NCBI GenBank assembly: GCA_018398805.1
Contig: JAGFBZ010002156.1
Span: 62,001-126,000, forward strand
Direction: 5' to 3'
Length of the DNA: 64,000 nucleotides
Origin: Hirundichthys speculiger
Taxonomy: Eukaryota > Chordata > Actinopteri > Beloniformes > Exocoetidae
Shown here: one piece after another, positions 34,516 through 44,933 of the stretch
How the letters are laid out: every line of letters begins with the position of its first letter
Numbering within the stretch: the first letter of the stretch is position 1
Program-made: the position numbers and the translations under genes
The notes under the pieces: generated by a model
Databases searched by the model: none
Told to the model about the DNA's origin: nothing
The model's input: the letters and a program-made list of their open reading frames with translations, nothing else

Positions 34516-35460
34516 AGACAGGGTCTGACGAGACACAGGTGAAAACAATCAGGGTAGGTGATACCAGGGAAGAAAAACAGAGCTCAGTCCACACAGAAAC
34601 ACACTTTCAAAGTAAAACAGGAAGTACCAAACAGGAGACAAGAAACACAGAAAAACATCAAACATCACACAAGAGACACATCACCAAACTAAGGCAATAC
34701 AAGAACACTGGCATGTGACTCCTTAGTGGTTGGGTTTCGCATCGTGAGGTTCAGTGTCCTGCCCAAACATGTTACAGGACTGGGGATCGACCCTGACAGT
34801 TCCCACTGATCCAAACAAGCACCTGGCGAAAGTGAAGGAGCTGCAGCACACTGACTCCTGAGAGCAAAAAAAACCCAACTCACCTTTAAAAGCCAACAGG
34901 AAACAAGAGTGTGCAAAGGGCCAATCGACGTGTAATTGCTTGCGTGTCATTAAATGGCCTGTCTTGCATTTTCTGCCACTTTATTAACCGCTGAAAGGCA
35001 AGTTAGGCAGAATGGGCTGCACGCATAATAAACCATGCCGAACGGAGACTTGACTAATGGGTGAAAATGACAAATACTTCTTTTTGCTCTGTGATTGCTG
35101 CTGGCGGGAGAGAGGAAGAGGTCCGTTAAACATTTGCTTCAAGCCATTGTTTTCCTCATCAGAAAGGGAAACAGGGGTGGCTGAGCCACATTTTCCTCAT
35201 CACACAGCTGTAGTTTGTACCACGCGCTCTGAGTGAAACAGCCTCTGCAGGTGTTTACGTGTAATCAGCAACTCAAAATGAGCCTGATTCTGCCACAGCT
35301 GGGGTTTCTCAGTTATTAATTAAGTATCTACGGGCTTCTTGGGTGGGTGGTGTGTTGGCTTGTTGCTAGCTGGTGCATCTTGGAGTGGGAGGGGTGTGGC
35401 CGTCCTCGTGTTGCCACTTTGGTGTGGGTTTGTTGCGTGCGGGTGGGGGGTGGGGGGTTG
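34516..35460. other. Unassigned intronic sequence
   Basis: Mostly featureless. Near 34700-34870 TCAGTGTCCTGCCCAAACAT and GACTGGGGATCGACCCTGA recall a common dispersed repeat but no ends are seen. Confidence 0.4.
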
Positions 35461-35496
35461 TGGCCATTAACCGCGAAAAATAAGGGATCACTGTAG
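35461..35496. repeat. GGGATCACTGTA end fragment
   Basis: CATTAACCGCGAAAAATAAG followed by GGATCACTGTA matches the fragments at 22921 and 23107. Confidence 0.6.
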
Positions 35497-35552
35497 TAGT
35501 AGTTGATACCATGATTACCATTACTGGCATCATTATTATTATTTTTATTGTT

Positions 35553-35788
35553 CAATTCAATTAAATTTTATTTGTATAGTGTCTGTTACAATGTCAATTG
35601 TCTCCAGGCGCTTTACAGAGACCCAGATCATGACCCCCGAGCAAATATCATTAACTAAAATTATAATATTAAGACCTAAACAAGGAAAATGGCAAGTAAA
35701 AAAAAAAAAACTCCCACAGCAGGAGAAAAAAAAAACCTTTAAGCCAAAGGGTGGCAAGAAAAAACAAGAAAAAAGAACATTTAATTAA
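35553..35788 (+). repeat. Dispersed repeat family H copy
   Basis: CAATTCAATTAAATTTTATT, GTATAGTGTCTGTTACAATG, CAGGCGCTTTACAGAGACCC and ATCATGACCCCCGAGCAAAT parallel the 19759 copy. It continues with GCCAAAGGGTGGCAAGAAAA and abuts a family A fragment. Confidence 0.7.
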
Positions 35789-35908
35789 AAGTGCACTACT
35801 TTTGAATTCATTATTTGATTTCGCGTATACAATGCAATTAATCGTGATTAATCAGGGAAATCATGTGATTAATCGTGATTTAAAATTTTAATCGTTGCCC
35901 AGCCTAAA
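35789..35908 (-). mobile_element. Single-ended family A fragment
   Basis: It has only one end of the family: GTGCACTACTTTTGAATTCA through TTAATCGTGATTAATCAGGG to TCGTTGCCCAGCCTA. The fragment at 37478 begins at almost the same internal point. Confidence 0.75.
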
Positions 35909-36300
35909 TTATACAAAATTAGCAATTCTATCACAAAGTTGTAATTTTATGTTCACAAAAATTGCAAAATCACAAAATTTGGCATTTTAGGACAATAAAA
36001 GTTGTTATTGCACAAGGAAATTGACAAGTTTAAAACAAAAGTCGCTTTTCTATGAAAAAGACCCTTTTTTTTATTTGGAAGAAATTTTTAGAACAAAAGT
36101 CACAATTTTACAATAAAGTCACGATTTTGTGAAATTCGGCATTTTGCAACAAAAATACAAGGATGAAATGTTGCTGTTTTGATAACTTAATTAGTTCACC
36201 ACCAAGAAAAGAAACAAAAGGACCAAGAATTTGAAGTTTCTCGAGTCCAAGTGTCTGATTTTTAAATCAGCAGAGTTCAGTCATATTTGAGCAGGTTTGT
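35909..36300. other. Degenerate AT-rich alternating sequence
   Basis: Repeated words such as AAAGTCACAATTTTA and GTGAAATTCGGCATTTTGCA make a loosely periodic stretch, similar in character to 9725-9815 and 50290-50700. No element ends. Confidence 0.5.
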
Positions 36301-36555
36301 CCGGACCAGAAACAGGATCTTCACATGGAGGAAGACCATCGTAGACCGAGTCCAGGAACTGGAGGGAAACCTGACCACACAGCTGGTGGAGGAAACAAAG
36401 AGCATCCAGGCCTTTGACTGTAACCATGGTGATGATGTGGCCCTGGATCAAACAGTTTGATGCGCCAGCTTTATATCATGTGTTTTTAATGAGCCTCATG
36501 CCGTTTTATCTGTTTTATAAATAAAGTTTGGTGGAGGCGAAAAAGAAAAAAAAAC
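36271..36555 (+). other. Short open frame followed by polyadenylation signal and A-rich tail
   Basis: A frame of roughly 60 codons ending at about 36459 reads RTRNRIFTWRKTIVDRVQEL then EGNLTTQLVEETKSIQAFD and stops after VALDQTV. About 60 bp later AATAAA (36520-36525) is followed after about 14 bp by an A-rich stretch at 36541-36554. That arrangement suggests the 3' end of a retrocopy or retroelement. I do not recognise the peptide, no ATG or upstream extent is clear, and chance remains possible. Confidence 0.3.
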
Positions 36556-37396
36556 TCAGAACATGTTGTATGAAGTTTTAAAATCTGAATAACCACAAAA
36601 AAATCATCTTGAAGCTGCGTTCAGTCACACAACAACAAAGCTGTAACCTCTTTTACTCTTTTGTTACTCCTGCTCGTTGATGCAAAATGCATTCTGGGAT
36701 ACATTTAAGTCAAACCGGGACAGAACTTCAGCTGCAGCTGATGAAATTTCACAAGAAGACACGACAAACGTGTGCTGAGGCTGAATATGATGGAGAGACT
36801 CAGAGAGAGACATCTTTCATCCAGTAGGTCTCTATTTCCACTTTTGAGCTGTCAGCGTTACGTACGATGTTTTGAATCACTGCCGTCCTCCTTCCTCGGT
36901 CGGTACGGACACTTTACGGCTGATTATCAGTAAGATTACGCCCTAATGGTGCCGCCAGGATCTGCTAACATTCACACAGGACTCAACACAGAGAGAGAGC
37001 AGGAGCCGCTCACATCAGCCAGTAACTACGTTATTATTACCCACAAGGCCTGTGTAGTACATTTACACGAAGCATACTGGGTCCACTCCTCTTAATATCA
37101 TCCCACTGCACCAGAAAGTCTTTCATTTGGGTAGAATTTCTACAAATCAGACAATTAAATACATGAGGGATGAAGCTAGGTTCAACACAGAACTGCTTGA
37201 GCAGACTAGTTTATGTGCCAGGAGGTGGCTCTTTAGTTCCCGCTAACCTGACACATTTTACTCTCTTGTCACGGGCCGGTGTTCGTTTTCACCTCAACTA
37301 CACTCCTGATTATTCATTCAACGGCGGCGTTATACAACAACAAACAGACGCGTATCAAAGCGCTAACAGCAGCTGATGCCACAATTACTATACCAG
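36556..37396. other. Unassigned intronic sequence
   Basis: No recognised feature. Confidence 0.4.
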
Positions 37397-37477
37397 TAGG
37401 AGTGAGTATTAGCAAGGACCTCGCAATACGATATGTATCATGATACTTGGGCCACGATACGATGTTATCACGATATC

Positions 37478-37597
37478 GATTACACTACTTTTGAATTCAT
37501 TATTTGATTTTGCATATACAATGCGATTAATCGTGACTAATCAGGGAAATAATGCGATTAATCACGATTAAAAATTTTTATTTTTGCCCAGCCCTAG
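37478..37597 (-). mobile_element. Single-ended family A fragment inside family B
   Basis: TTACACTACTTTTGAATTCA to TTTTTGCCCAGCCCTAG is one family A end only. It interrupts the GATATTATCACGATATC segment of family B. With no second end and no duplication, it may have come by recombination or after a deletion. Confidence 0.75.
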
Positions 37598-37766
37598 ATA
37601 AGATATCGGGATATATTGCGATATTCTACCCAGCTAATATCAAAATTAAAAGTAGAGATGAAAAATCAAGTTGCTGTATATGTTTATCAGATGATATTGA
37701 TCATTCAGAGGACAAATTGAGTCAAAACTATTTGCTTCAAAACAACCTATTTACAACAGACGCTGT

Positions 37767-38188
37767 TAGAGCTGAGCGATTTTATCGATTCTGCGATATA
37801 TATCGAGTATCGATTTTTCAGCCACGAGTATCGATATTCTAAGCTTCTTTCAAAACCCCCGTGTCCCACCTTTAAAAGCTTGCAAACAACAATTTGCACT
37901 GTTTAAATAAATGAAACTATTTTTCTCAACAAATCTTTTATTCATTTTGTCCAGCATTTGCAAGCTGCCTGTCAGCCATATGATGTGTAATTGATGCTTT
38001 CAGTTCAATTAATTCAAACAAAGTCATTGGGACACTCACAAGATGTCACCAAAATCACTTTGTCCCTTTAAAATATTTCGGAAAATGATGTAAATGTATC
38101 GCAAGATGAATATTGATATATATCGTATCTTGAGCCGAATATCGTGTATCGTATCATATCGTGATTTTAGTGTATCGCTACAGCCCTA
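37767..38188 (+). mobile_element. Family C element nested in family B
   Basis: It starts TAGAGCTGAGCGATTTTATC and ends TGTATCGCTACAGCCCTA. Flanks GACGCTGT and GACGTTAT agree at 6 of 8. The core matches the 23302 copy, including the CAAGATGTCACCAAAATCAC block. No frame of note. Confidence 0.88.
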
Positions 38189-38336
38189 GACGTTATACAA
38201 ATAAAACTGAATTGAATTGAATTGTTTATTATTAGTGTTTTTGAAAAATTGAAAAAATCGATATTAGGAGCTGAAAAAGTGGCCAAAAATCGCAATACAC
38301 TGCCAAATCGATTTTTTTCACACCCCTAGATGCCAG

Positions 38337-39818
38337 CACATTTCACTCAAACCGGCGGAAAACACAGTGAGTAAAAGCGCAAATTGAATCGTTTCAAGAA
38401 TTATAATTCCCACTGGTCATGATGAATTAATACTTTTCATGCTTATTCGTTATCTCAATCAGTTTTCTTCCTGCAGTCATACGAGTTTCTGATGTGAAGC
38501 CGCCGTCCCTTGTAAGCGCAGTCGCTGTCATCAGCTGAAATGCTGCAGCCAGTTTCTGCAGGTTATTACCGCCGTATGACAGCCTATTATCTCTCTATGA
38601 CAGCCCATTACCTGCACAGAGGAGCAGGGTAATGAAATAGGAAGGAGGACAGTGAAGATGTGCTACCAACAAATCAAACAGATGCTGTTTACACTCAGCC
38701 AGAACCCACGAATTTAACACTGACAGTGTGTCACAGTGGGCTGAGATTCAGGGGTCCGTAGGTTCAGGACCATCAGGATTTTTAAGTGTTAAATTCAGAG
38801 AAGCCAGAGAAGAAAGATAGACATGTTTCTAAAGCCCCCAGTCGGCACGTACGCCGCCTCCATAGCATCTTTGCTCCGCCCACTGAGGTGTGTGAACGTC
38901 ACGGAGGTGGAACGGCAGGATATTCAAGTCCTCCGCTGTTACACCCCTGGTCCTCCCGGAGAGGCGGTAAAATATGGAAGTACGTTAACTTGGAATAGCA
39001 CGCAGAACTATTTAAAGCTTTCATCATTTTTATTCATAGGCCAATTTAAATCTTTAACTGTATCACATTTTACTTCTAGTTGTTCCAGTTTTACCTGACC
39101 ATTGTGTTCTACATTTTAACAAATTTTTAATTAAATTTTAATTATTCGTGTTTTTATTTATTTTTTTACATTTTAATTGTCATTTTTATTGTGTTTTTAA
39201 ATTCTTGTCGTCACTTTTATGTAAGTTTCTCTTTGGCTTTTTTTGTGTCTAAACGCCCTTATTTTTATTTTTGTTGTTTCACTCGGCTGCATTGTAAATG
39301 AGGTCTCTACCTCAATGTATTTCCAAGTTTAAATAAAGGTAATAATAATAATAATAGTAATATTAGCTCAAATAAACGGATTCACACGGACAAATCTTGA
39401 ACCCAGTTTTAGCAGCAGTCAACAGTCAGGAGCAGCAGTGCCAAGCCAAAGAGCTGAGGCTTCTACTTGATTGCACACTGATACGGATGTCTCCGCACCT
39501 CAGTCCACTTTATAAATAAGGTACTTTGTAAATAATATTTTAGTACACTGATCCCTCGCCAACCACTGTGCTACCGAGGCGGCCCAACCTGCTGATGTTT
39601 TACATCAGTTCATGGTGCGTTCCGTCGGTTGGTTCGCCAACAGAAACCGTTGAGGCAGCGGGAGGCCGACCCGATCCGAGACAACTCCTCCAGATTTCTG
39701 ACCCTGCTTGGTATCGGCAGCTTGTCTCTGGTCACATGACAGTCGCTGCTGCCTCACTGTTAGATGTGCGACCGCTGTTTTCGAGCTACGACGGGCGATT
39801 TTTCCGACGACTTCACAA
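38337..39818. other. Unassigned intronic sequence
   Basis: No gene recognised. There is a short (ATA)n near 39340-39358 and a TACACTGATCCCTCGC-like end fragment near 39545. Frames at 38786-39098 and 39568-39965 show no family features. Confidence 0.4.
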
Positions 39819-39826
39819 CTTTTGTC

Positions 39827-40323
39827 TAGGGGTGAGTATTGGCAAGGACCTCGCAATATGATACGTATCATGATACTTGGGTCACAATACGATATTATCA
39901 CAATATTACGATATCATGATATATTGCGATATTCTACCCAGTTAATATCAAAATTAATTAATTAGTAGAGATGAAAAATCAAGTTGCTGTATTTGTTCAT
40001 CAGATGTTTATTGATCATTCAGAGGACAAATTGAGTCAAAACTTCAAAACAACCTATTTATTGTTTATTATTTTTATAACAACAATATTATAACAATATA
40101 ATAAAAAAAATAATAAATATAAATTATATTTTAATTATATATAATTATTTTTTATCATATATAAATAATAAGTATTATTTATATAAATATAAATATAATA
40201 TAACAATATTTATTATTGTTTATTATTATTAAAAAAACGATTTTAGGAGCTGAAAAATCGATATTATATTGGGCGGTCGAAAATCGCGATATATTGCCAA
40301 AATCGATTTTTTTCACAGCCCTA
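39827..40323 (+). mobile_element. Family B hAT-type MITE with internal AT expansion
   Basis: It starts TAGGGGTGAGTATTGGCAAG and ends TTTTTTTCACAGCCCTA. A perfect duplication CTTTTGTC flanks it (39819-39826 and 40324-40331). Where other copies read TTATTGTTTATTATTAGTGT, this one has about 150 bp of nearly pure A/T (40063-40230) with many ATAAATATAA words, probably a local expansion. Confidence 0.92.
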
Positions 40324-40331
40324 CTTTTGTC

Positions 40332-41204
40332 TGGGACAGGTGAAATCTTACAGTCTGAGCCCGGCATCGTCCCATTCAGAGTACGAGGACCGTTGTGTTA
40401 CGTTCGACGGAGCAACTTGACCCCATTTCATTACCCACGAGTCCATGGGCTCTGTGTAATGAACCGACAACAACAACACTCTCACACACAGAGGTAATTT
40501 ACATGCAGGCATCATCTTGTCAGTGTACGAGATCGATGCTGGCGCATCATGTACTTCTCGTATTCTGCCTCTCTGCAGGCTGCATCAGGGTTTTACATCC
40601 AGGTAGGAAGACGAATGAAGCAAAAATGGGCAAAGATGATAACATTGAGAGAAAAAACCAATTTCATCAAGCAAAAAAAAAAAAAAAAAAGCCAGCATCA
40701 CCATCAGGTCATTTCACACTGATGAAGACTCACACAGCGATCTGTGCAAACAAAGTAATTGCACATATTCTGCTTATTCACTCAGTGGCGACCAGCAGAA
40801 AAACGGACAGTCATGGTGCTGCTCAGATAGAGATTTACCGATCCTGCCGGACCACCCTGAGCACCGGCTCTGCCGACGGGCCTCTCAACCCTGCTTTTCT
40901 TCAAATCAATCAGTCCCTTCTCACTCTGTGAACGTGCTGCATTATTATCAAGCACCACAGTCACCGTAGGGCGGCTGAAGGGTTTCTGTAGTGTTTACAC
41001 AGATACCAGTGAAATACCATCAGCGTCAAGAATTTCAGTACTTCAGCTCCAAGTCGGGGAGTTTACAAACATAATGCTGCAAAAGGGCTGTGAAATTTTA
41101 CTCCAGTAGAGCTGTGAATGATCATACACGGTACAGAGTATGATAGCAAGCCTTCCAGGGCTGAAACATCAGGATCACTCCACCATCAAATATGTGTTTA
41201 AGGA
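40332..41204. other. Unassigned intronic sequence
   Basis: A 178-codon plus-strand frame (40395-40931) has a poly-lysine stretch from an A-run and no recognisable domain, so I do not call it a gene. No element ends seen. Confidence 0.4.
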
Positions 41205-41266
41205 GAGAGGCAGGGGTCCACCTGGACAGGTCTCCAGTCCTCATGTAGATGAACAACCATGCACAC

Positions 41267-42362
41267 TAGGGCTGTAGCTATACACTAATCTCACGATACG
41301 ATACAATACATCTGGCTCACGATACGATATTATATCGATATTTTTCTAACAATACATTTACATCATTTTCTGAAAGATTTTAACAGGACAAAGTGATTTT
41401 GGTGACATCTTGTGAGTGTTCCAATTTGTTTGAATTAACTGAAGTGAAAGGTAGGTGACTGCAAACAACATCGCAGAGAGGAGAGAAAGGAGGCCTCTGA
41501 TTGGTCAATTCTACATCCACGTCATCGAAGAAATTAGGAAGAAGTACCCACATCTGTACGATTCTGGTTCTCCACACTACAAAGACAGCACATATTCTAG
41601 TAATTCATGGAGGGAGATAGCGATGAATGTGGGTCTGGATACGGCCGAGACGGTGAGGAAGTGGAAAAACGCAAGAGATACGTTTAGTAAGTTTAGCTAG
41701 TTCGTGATTGTCGCTCTCCGTTGTGGCGTTGAATAACAGCGCAGAAGCGCTTCAACATTAACATATATCAAAAATAACTGCGGCGTATTGGGGACAAGAT
41801 AACTGCGACACGTTGCCGCGAGAGTAAACACAGCCCTTAAAGCCGGCGTTTTCCACCACTGAATACGGTCTCAAATCCTGACAAATAAAGTTTGGCTAGC
41901 TCTCAGTTAGCATTAGCTTGTCCGGGTGGTTATGTTTCAGGTGGGCTTGCCTCGCGGGTTGGTGGTATTTCCAGAGTACTTTACGTTTGAGTGACACAGC
42001 TTGCAAACCGCCATACTTTTGTCTAAATCTTCGCTTTCTTTTTTCTTTTAAAACCCGAACTGCTCCCACACATCTGCTTTTAAGCACGCAGGCGCTGCGT
42101 TTATACTCGCCGCCATCCTCCTGAGTGGCTGAGCTGTAGCTGGAAGAGTAAGAAGCTGCTTCTGGATACCTTGTTAGAAATGCTCTACAGCGACATTAGC
42201 GGCTGGAGGACTAAATGGCACATTGCAGGAAGAGCACCCGTGCGAGACACGGGGGTTTTGAAGGGAGCTTAGAATATCGATACCCGCGGCTGAAATATCG
42301 ATACTCTCTGGGAAATAAAATATCGATATATATCGCTGAATCGATAAAATCGCCCAGCCCTA
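41267..42362 (-). mobile_element. Long family C hAT-type element carrying a MADF-like exon
   Basis: It starts TAGGGCTGTAGCTATACACT and ends TCGATAAAATCGCCCAGCCCTA in the orientation opposite to 23302. A perfect duplication ATGCACAC flanks it (41259-41266 and 42363-42370). The ends match family C, but the interior holds about 700 bp absent from the short copies, including a MADF-like coding segment (41455-41700). This may be closer to the parental element from which the short copies derive. Confidence 0.9.
41455..41700 (+). CDS. MADF-like DNA-binding domain exon within a transposon
   Basis: The 81-codon frame reads RRPLIGQFYIHVIEEIRKKY, PHLYDSGSPHYKDSTYSSNS, WREIAMNVGLDTAETVRKWK and NARDTFSKF. 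The spacing of LI..I...PHLYD, then Y-KD, then W-EIA--, then V--KWKN-RD-F is that of MADF/Myb-SANT-like domains, which bind DNA in transposon accessory proteins and host regulators. The real exon may start after an acceptor rather than at the ATG, and a GTAAGT donor lies inside ACGTTTAGTAAGT just before the stop. I infer part of a transposon-encoded gene; whether any intact product exists cannot be told here. Confidence 0.65.
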   Translation: MTANNIAERRERRPLIGQFYIHVIEEIRKKYPHLYDSGSPHYKDSTYSSNSWREIAMNVGLDTAETVRKWKNARDTFSKFS

Positions 42363-42631
42363 ATGCACACTCACAATCACTTCTACAGGGAAGTTAGAAC
42401 CACCAATTAACCTAATTAGCATGTGTTTGGACTGATGGAGGAAGATGGAGAACCTGAAGGAAACCCACGCAAGCTCCAGGAGAACCTGGAGACTCCACAC
42501 TGAAAGGTTTGAACCAGGAACCTTCTTCCAAATGTGGCCATTTGGGTAAAATAAATAATAAAAAACAAACATCCATTGAGGTCGTCATGAACAGTTTTGG
42601 TTCAGAAGCGATGGAGACTGGAGATAATAAC

Positions 42632-43242
42632 TAGAGCTGAGCCATTTTATCGATTCTGCGATATAATCGATATTTTATTGAGTATCGATTTTTCACCTGC
42701 GAGTATCGATATTCTAAGCTTCTTTCAAACCCCCCGTGTCCCACCTTTAAAAGCTTGCAAGCAACAATTTGCACTGTTTAAATAAATGAAACTATTTTTC
42801 TCAACAAATCTTTCATCCTATACTGCCCCCATGTGTTCTGGAGGGGTATCAGGACACAAAGTGCCTTTAAAGAAGCTGCCACATACAGATGTTAGTAGTA
42901 ATATTAGATTTCTATTGATTTTAGGATGAAGAGAGCTCTGATTTCCTGTTTTCATCTCAAACAGACTGCAAAATAAATACGGATGGTCAAACTTGTCTGA
43001 GAGTTTTGTCCAGAATTTGCAAGCTGCCTGTCAGCCATATAATGTGTAATTGATGCTTTCAGTTCAATTAATTCAAATAAAGTTATTGAAACACTTACAA
43101 GATGTCACCAAAATCACTTTGTCCCTTTAAAATCTTTCGGAAAATGATGTAAATGTATTGTAAGATGAATATCGATATACATCGTATCGTGAGCCGATTA
43201 TCGTGTATCGTATCGCGAGATTAGTGTATCGCTACAGCCCTA
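42632..43242 (+). mobile_element. Family C element with a 182-bp templated insertion
   Basis: It starts TAGAGCTGAGCCATTTTATC and ends TGTATCGCTACAGCCCTA. Flanks ATAATAAC and ATGGTAAC agree at 6 of 8 (42624-42631, 43243-43250). The core matches 23302 except that between AACAAATCTTTCATCC and GAGTTTTGTCCAG there is a 182-bp foreign block (42819-43000). Confidence 0.9.
42819..43000 (+). repeat. 182-bp block duplicated inside a family C element
   Basis: The block starts TATACTGCCCCCATGTGTTC and ends ATGGTCAAACTTGTCTGA. It is the same length as 43507-43688 and differs from it at about five positions, roughly 97% identity. It lacks transposon ends and flanking target duplications. Confidence 0.93.
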
Positions 43243-43250
43243 ATGGTAAC

Positions 43251-43506
43251 TATTCAAAAATTCAATATTACTCTGAAAAAATACAATCAGAGAATTAGCA
43301 GTCATCTAAAATAAAACTAAAAAGGATAAATAGTAATATCAAATTGCTTATCAAGTTTAAAAATAAGTCTGTAGTCTAGAGTGCAAACTTGAACAGAGAA
43401 AAAAAGTAAATAACGCAAGTTATTGGGCAGAAAAAAATTACATTAATGCCAACAATTAAACAGAAAGAAATGCTCACGAGGACGTGCTACATGAACTTTC
43501 TTATAG
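43251..43506. other. Unassigned AT-rich intronic sequence
   Basis: No recognised feature. Confidence 0.4.
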
Positions 43507-43688
43507 TATACTGCCCCCATGTGTTCTGGAGGGGTATCAGGACACAACGTGGCTTTAAAGAGGCTGCCACATACAGATGTTAGCAGTGATATTAGATTTC
43601 TATTGATTTTAGGATGAAGAGAGCTCTGATTTCCTGTTTTCATCTCAAACAGACTGCAAAATAAATACGGATGGTCAAACTTGTCTGA
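43507..43688 (+). repeat. Second copy of the 182-bp block, outside any element
   Basis: It matches 42819-43000 end to end and sits in otherwise unassigned sequence, so it is the likely donor of the duplication. Confidence 0.92.
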
Positions 43689-43784
43689 TACTTTTCCACA
43701 GTATTCAATAAATACTACATTTTAAATATAACCCACGTTGCCTACTTCATATTTTATACTGAAGAAAAGTAAAGCATTCTAAAG

Positions 43785-44869
43785 TAGGGATGGAACGGTT
43801 ACCGGTATTACGGTAAAGCGCTGTAAAATATTACACGATAACGATTACCGTTTATGTTGTGAGTCTCGCGTGAATATGTAGCTTGTAACATCGGCATCGT
43901 AACGTGAGCATGGCAGAAAGTGGTGATAGCACGCAGGACATTTACCAACCCACTAAAAGGATGAAAATCAAGGTCTGGGAATATTTTTATTTATTTATTT
44001 TTTAATAATGCAGAGGGACAACCGGTGGAGGACAGTTATTCTGTCTGCAGAGCACTTGTTTACATTTTATTGTAATTTGTACAAACCAACTTGAAGGAGC
44101 TAAGGCTAATGCTTCAAGCTACTGAGATGTTTGACCGAGAGTAACCTGGTCGACGCGCTTCGCTAACTCACATTTCGTAAACGTTACCGTTGCGTGTTGA
44201 TTGAAAAAGGACCTGAATGATGTTCTTCTGATGCAGTTAAAATATTTATTTATTCCATTAACTGATCTGACAACCATAACGCCGGCAGTTAGCGCCACAG
44301 CGGTCAAAAACCTTTTGCCCTTCCAGGTCAAACACCCAACCAATAACAGGCAGCTACCTTTATACCTGACCCTCAGGTAACAACACAGCGACACCCACAG
44401 ACACACAGAGTGAACTACAATTCAGAACAACATATTTGGCTCCTTTACAACTGTTTCTTTATTTGCACATTTATACGTATTTAAGGTTCAGCTAAAAGTC
44501 AAAAGTTTATTTCATTTGAACTTCACTATAATTTTTTTCCTGATAATTGTTTCCATATTTTGACCTACTATGGTTGTTAAAGTGTTTATTTAAATTTGCA
44601 CCAGCGAAATAAGGTTTGTTCCTGTTATTTATTTTGTTCATTTAAAATAAAACCTCTTTCTGTGCCAGTTGTTTACCCTTTTAATGTGAAAGTTTCATTT
44701 TGATAAGATTTTTGGCTTCTGATGTTTTAGTTTGACAAGAAAATTTTGTGAAATTACTAAAATGTATGTCTTTTTTGGACATTTGTACAGCAATTAAGAA
44801 TACCGACATAATATCGTAAACCGTGATGATTTGTTCACTATAATCGAGATGTCAAATGTTCCATATCTA
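43785..44869 (+). mobile_element. hAT element next to the exon 1 splice donor
   Basis: It starts TAGGGATGGAACGGTTACCG and ends GAGATGTCAAATGTTCCATA then TCTA. A perfect duplication TTCTAAAG flanks it (43777-43784 and 44870-44877). A BED-type transposase start lies at 43910-43987. The rest of the 1085 bp is non-coding, so this is a deleted derivative. Its right edge is only about 65 bp from exon 1 of B3GAT2. Confidence 0.92.
43910..43987 (+). pseudogene. hAT transposase first-exon fragment
   Basis: MAESGDSTQDIYQPTKRMKI then KVWEYF is typical of the start of BED-finger hAT transposases (…KxKVWxYFG). The frame is lost in T-rich sequence straight after, and no zinc ligands or catalytic residues follow. 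Confidence 0.6.
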
Positions 44870-44933
44870 TTCTAAAGTCACTTCATCCATCTGGAGATGA
44901 ACCTGAAACTGGGAGAACTGGTCTGAACGGTAC

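Larger units (their letters stand above)
37397..38328 (+). mobile_element. Family B element with two nested insertions
   Basis: It starts TAGGAGTGAGTATTAGCAAG and ends TTTTTTCACACCCCTA. Flanks TATACCAG and GATGCCAG (37389-37396, 38329-38336) agree at 6 of 8. Family B sequence is interrupted first by a family A fragment (37478-37597) and then by a family C element (37767-38188) between CAACCTATTTA and TTGTTTATTATTAGTG. Confidence 0.88.
41205..42545 (-). repeat. Common dispersed teleost repeat split by a family C element
   Basis: Left part: CCACCTGGACAGGTCTCCAG and GATGAACAACCATGCACAC. Right part after the insert: ACTCACAATCACTTCTACAG, ACCACCAATTAACCTAATTA, GGAGAACCTGGAGACTCCAC and GGTTTGAACCAGGAACCTTC. 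Joined, these follow a well-known teleost repeat order. The strand given is tentative. Confidence 0.7.
2492..44933 (-). other. b3gat2: B3GAT2 intron 1 (about 42.4 kb)
   Basis: The intron is bounded by the exon 1 donor (GAG|GTACCG) and the exon 2 acceptor (CTTTCCAG|ATG), both read on the minus strand. The donor lacks the usual A at +4 to +5 but has GT and a G before the junction. Its length comes from nested DNA transposons and two large minisatellites. I found no alternative exon of B3GAT2 and no second host gene inside. Confidence 0.88.

Noticed and set aside
40395..40931. 178-codon frame with a poly-lysine stretch
   Set aside because: The lysines come from an A-run, and no domain or exon signals are present.
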